In this document: in pieces, positions 16,520 to 18,398 of the stretch
Layout: each line of letters begins with the position of its first letter
How positions within the stretch are numbered: position 1 is the stretch's first letter
Assembly (NCBI GenBank): GCA_937885815.1
Contig: CALABM010000138.1
Coordinates: 1 to 18,398 of the forward strand
Reading direction: 5' to 3'
DNA length: 18,398 nt
Origin: an uncultured Verrucomicrobiales bacterium
Lineage (GTDB): Bacteria; Verrucomicrobiota; Verrucomicrobiia; Verrucomicrobiales; Akkermansiaceae
Translations under genes and position numbers: made by a program
Notes under the pieces: generated by a model
What the model saw: only the letters and a program-made list of their open reading frames with translations
Database searches by the model: none
What the model was told of the DNA's origin: nothing

Positions 16520-16607
16520 GTCATTCTTCGTGCGGGAATGGGGATATTCGCCTGTTCGGTAGTGGGATGGAAAATAGATTTTCTGTATCAGCGGGTAGAT
16601 TTTGTGC

Positions 16608-16636
16608 TTGAAGGGAAATGGAGGTAGGTGTATAGT
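16608..16636 (+). promoter_or_regulatory. rubrerythrin promoter, apparently leaderless
   Basis: TTGAAG (16608-16613), exactly 17 bases, then TATAGT (16631-16636). A start seven bases after the -10 falls on 16643, the A of the rubrerythrin ATG. The competing reading is the GTG at 16628, which has GGAGG (16620-16624) just before it; that start would require a promoter further upstream. Confidence 0.6.
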
Positions 16637-16642
16637 GGGTGC

Positions 16643-17191
16643 ATGGCTACAACCATTGAGAATCTGAAGACGGCTATCGTGGGCGAGAGCACCGCCTGCG
16701 CCATGTATGCCTCCTTTGCCAGCAAGGCGCTGCAGGAGGGTTATCCGCAGATTGCTAAGCTTTTTGAGGCTACTTCTGCTACGGAGAGAATTCACGCTGC
16801 TAATCACACCAAGGCTCTGGTGAAGATGGGTGAGCAGCCCATCGAGTACGATATGAGCTGGCACGTGGGCACCACTCTGGAGAACCTGAAGGAGGCTATG
16901 AAAGGTGAGACTTATGAGTACACCGAGATGTATCCTCCCATGGTGGCACAGGCTGAGGCCGAGGGCGCCAAGGATGCTCTGCGCAGTTTCAACTGGGCCC
17001 TGGAGGCTGAGAAGGTGCATGCTGCCATGTATGCTGAGGCTATTCGCCAGCTGGAGAGCGGCGAGCCGCTTAACCTGCCGAAGGGCTATGTCATCTGCCC
17101 GCTCTGCGGTGATACCTTCCCCGTGGAGACAGCTCCGGAGAAGTGCCCGCTCTGCGGCATGCCTCAGGCTAAGTATATCGCTCTTCCCTAA
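16643..17191 (+). CDS. rbr: rubrerythrin
   Basis: Rubrerythrins reduce hydrogen peroxide in anaerobes and microaerophiles using a di-iron centre fed by a rubredoxin-type iron. The 182-residue protein shows the duplicated ferritin-like half-motifs: GES (E15) with ERIH (48-51), and KGETYEYTEM with EAEKVH. The C-terminal rubredoxin-like domain has CPLC, 12 residues, CPLC. All metal ligands expected for the family are visible. The ATG at 16643 fits the usual N-terminus (TIENLKTAIVGES); starting at the GTG at 16628 would add MYSGC. It is monocistronic, with its own promoter and terminator. Its presence suggests an anaerobic or oxygen-limited lifestyle. Confidence 0.95.
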   Translation: MATTIENLKTAIVGESTACAMYASFASKALQEGYPQIAKLFEATSATERIHAANHTKALVKMGEQPIEYDMSWHVGTTLENLKEAMKGETYEYTEMYPPMVAQAEAEGAKDALRSFNWALEAEKVHAAMYAEAIRQLESGEPLNLPKGYVICPLCGDTFPVETAPEKCPLCGMPQAKYIALP

Positions 17192-17218
17192 GGATATCTT
17201 ACCACGGAATATTTACCG

Positions 17219-17251
17219 GGAGCAGCTCTGAAGAAGGGCTGCTCCTTTTTT
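17219..17251 (+). terminator. intrinsic terminator of the rubrerythrin gene
   Basis: Arms ggagcagc (17219-17226) and gctgctcc (17238-17245) are followed directly by six T (17246-17251), 28 bases after the stop codon. It also separates this gene from the convergent membrane protein gene. Confidence 0.93.
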
Positions 17252-17270
17252 AGTGCGCTGAGAGGGGGAA

Positions 17271-18236
17271 TCAGTGGCTTTGCTCAGGCTGAGGTGTGGC
17301 AGCGGCCTGTGAGGTGGCGGTGCGGTACACGGGGAGGATGAGCACGGCACAGAGGGTGGCAAAGGGAATGAGCAGGCAGAGGGCACGCAGTATGTAGAGC
17401 CCACGCCAGCTGCTCATGCGGTGGTGCAGCAGCAGTGCCACGCCCACCAGCGCCGGCACAGCCAGAGAGCAGAAGTAGCAGATGGCGGAGGTAAAATCCA
17501 TCTTCCCCATGCCGTACAAGATGGCTCCGCCGGCAAAGGCGAGCCCCAGCATTATCATCGTGAATCCACGGCGCTCCGGGTGGCTGCGCGATATGGTGAC
17601 AGCCGCGGCCGGGAAGAGCACCAGCACGCCGAGAAGTACGGGCAGACTGGCTGTGTATTCACCCTCGGCGTGAGGGAGAGCCACTCCGCTGAGCGTGGCT
17701 GCGGCCAGTGCTGCCGCGGGCAGGGCGGCACCTGCTATACTCATGCCCAGAGCTATCAGCAAGTGGCGGCGGTTAATCCACAGCATGAGCAGCCCCACCG
17801 GTATGTAGAAGATTTCCGCCCCGCAGCGTGAAAGCAGCGCTACTCCCGCTGCCATGCCCAGCACGAAGAAGTGACGCGGGCGAAATTCGGCTCGCTTGCC
17901 ACGTGCCCAGCCCAGCACATGGTACAGTACCACAAACTGCAGGCACATGCTCAGTTCTGCAGGGTGAGCAGAGCAGAAGGGGGTGAGCGCAAAAAATGCA
18001 CAGCTCACTGCCCATGCCGTGCTGCGCCGTATGTACAGGGACGCCAGTTTCAATATGTAGAGAAGCATGATGCCCAGCAGCGGCGTGTGCAGCAGTGCCA
18101 TTCCGCGGTAGCCGGAGCAGTACATCACCAGCGTGGCCATGATGGTGAAAAACAGCCACGCGCTCATCTGCTCATGTTGCTTCAGGTATACGCTTACTTT
18201 GCTCCGCTTCTTCTGCTCAGATATATTCCCTGCCAT
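17271..18236 (-). CDS. polytopic membrane protein of unknown function
   Basis: The 321-residue protein begins with a basic cytoplasmic tail (SEQKKRSKVSVYLKQ) and then has roughly nine or ten hydrophobic segments. An early loop, GYRGMALLHTPLLG, and the general layout faintly resemble GT-C glycosyltransferases of the PMT/ArnT type, but the acidic catalytic residues expected in the first loop are not evident, so this is only a suggestion. The C-terminus is soluble and Ala/Pro/Gln-rich. It is monocistronic, with an extended -10 promoter directly upstream and a start almost at the predicted transcript 5' end. No specific family was recognised. Confidence 0.75.
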   Translation of the reverse strand: MAGNISEQKKRSKVSVYLKQHEQMSAWLFFTIMATLVMYCSGYRGMALLHTPLLGIMLLYILKLASLYIRRSTAWAVSCAFFALTPFCSAHPAELSMCLQFVVLYHVLGWARGKRAEFRPRHFFVLGMAAGVALLSRCGAEIFYIPVGLLMLWINRRHLLIALGMSIAGAALPAAALAAATLSGVALPHAEGEYTASLPVLLGVLVLFPAAAVTISRSHPERRGFTMIMLGLAFAGGAILYGMGKMDFTSAICYFCSLAVPALVGVALLLHHRMSSWRGLYILRALCLLIPFATLCAVLILPVYRTATSQAAATPQPEQSH

Positions 18237-18249
18237 AATTCAGGATGGC

Positions 18250-18278
18250 ATTCTAGCATATTCGGAATACCGTAGCAA
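18250..18278 (-). promoter_or_regulatory. promoter of the polytopic membrane protein
   Basis: On the minus strand TTGCTA (18278-18273), a 17-base spacer and TAGAAT (18255-18250), with an extended TGC before the -10. The predicted start near 18243 leaves a leader of about seven bases before the ATG at 18236 and no room for a Shine-Dalgarno. Confidence 0.62.
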
Positions 18279-18313
18279 GGATATTTGCGCCTCATAGGGG
18301 GATAATCGGGCAT

Positions 18314-18339
18314 ACGTGTCCCAAAGATTTGGGACACGT
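18314..18339. repeat. 26-bp near-perfect palindrome
   Basis: Arms acgtgtcccaaa (18314-18325) and tttgggacacgt (18328-18339) are perfect complements around two bases. One half also occurs near the left edge (aatctttgggacac, 133-146). It is non-coding and lies just outside the last gene; it may be a dispersed repeat or a protein binding site. Confidence 0.75.
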
Positions 18340-18340
18340 T

Positions 18341-18367
18341 GATTTACGAATTACGATTTACGAATTA
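18341..18367 (+). repeat. two tandem copies of a 13-base word
   Basis: gatttacgaatta occurs at 18341-18353 and 18355-18367, separated by one c (period 14). It directly follows the palindrome and precedes the edge repeat, so the three probably form one composite non-coding element. Confidence 0.8.
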
Positions 18368-18374
18368 AAAGTAA

Positions 18375-18398
18375 GCGGCTTACGCCGATGTTGGGATA
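18375..18398 (+). repeat. edge repeat, right copy
   Basis: gcggcttacgccg ... ttgggata matches 11-34 in the same orientation. The copy runs into the window end, so its true length is unknown. Confidence 0.45.

Noticed and set aside
16505..17020. A 171-codon minus-strand frame opposite the rubrerythrin gene
   Set aside because: Rubrerythrin iron ligands and rubredoxin cysteines fix the plus strand as coding.

Overview
The window looks like a chromosomal segment from a Gram-negative bacterium of the PVC group, most plausibly Verrucomicrobiota (Akkermansia-like). This placement is an inference from gene content: several Ser/Thr kinases with ankyrin or DUF805 tails, many genes with weak or absent Shine-Dalgarno sequences, and a mix of signal-peptide and lipoprotein genes. 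No rRNA or other marker gene is present to confirm it. No tRNA, rRNA, CRISPR array or transposase gene was recognised.

Layout from left to right. (1) Positions 1-335 hold no convincing gene; they contain a short repeat that recurs at the far right edge and a strong hairpin. (2) Positions 336-3086 are a leftward housekeeping operon: an extended -10 promoter, an EamA-family transporter, a DHH/DHHA1 phosphoesterase (NrnA-like) and the tRNA pseudouridine synthase TruB. (3) Positions 3137-4620 are a decayed kinase-ankyrin gene: the kinase N-lobe is gone, and a frameshift at a six-C tract separates the kinase/membrane part from the ankyrin part. (4) argG (4764-6050) stands alone with its own terminator, between this remnant and its intact relative. 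(5) Positions 6220-11964 are a leftward cluster of three genes: a kinase with 12 ankyrin repeats (825 aa), a secreted ankyrin protein (325 aa), and a kinase with a long Glu/Gln/Arg/Ala coiled coil and 7 ankyrin repeats (717 aa). (6) A divergent AT-rich intergenic region with two inverted repeats leads into a rightward kinase fused to a DUF805 membrane domain (12236-13582). (7) Positions 13600-18236 carry a shared terminator, a small secreted His/Pro/Cys-rich protein, a lipoprotein of unknown function, rmuC with an internal 126-bp tandem repeat, a rubrerythrin with an apparently leaderless promoter, and an unrecognised polytopic membrane protein. (8) The last 90 bases are non-coding, with a 26-bp near-palindrome, a 13-bp direct repeat and the second copy of the edge repeat.

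The most distinctive content is the kinase cluster. Each ankyrin kinase has a cytoplasmic-type kinase domain with intact G-loop, Lys, Glu, HRD and DFG residues, then one predicted membrane span with positive residues on the N-terminal side, then ankyrin repeats. The simplest topology puts the ankyrin repeats outside the cytoplasm, in the same compartment as the secreted ankyrin protein encoded between the two kinases. That suggests receptor-type kinases that sense through ankyrin-ankyrin or ankyrin-ligand contact, with the divergent DUF805 kinase as a related membrane partner. This is a hypothesis; the motifs and gene order are visible, the function is not.

Several promoters read from the sequence have a TGN-type extended -10 and predicted start sites 0-20 bases from the initiation codon, so short-leader or leaderless transcripts may be common here.
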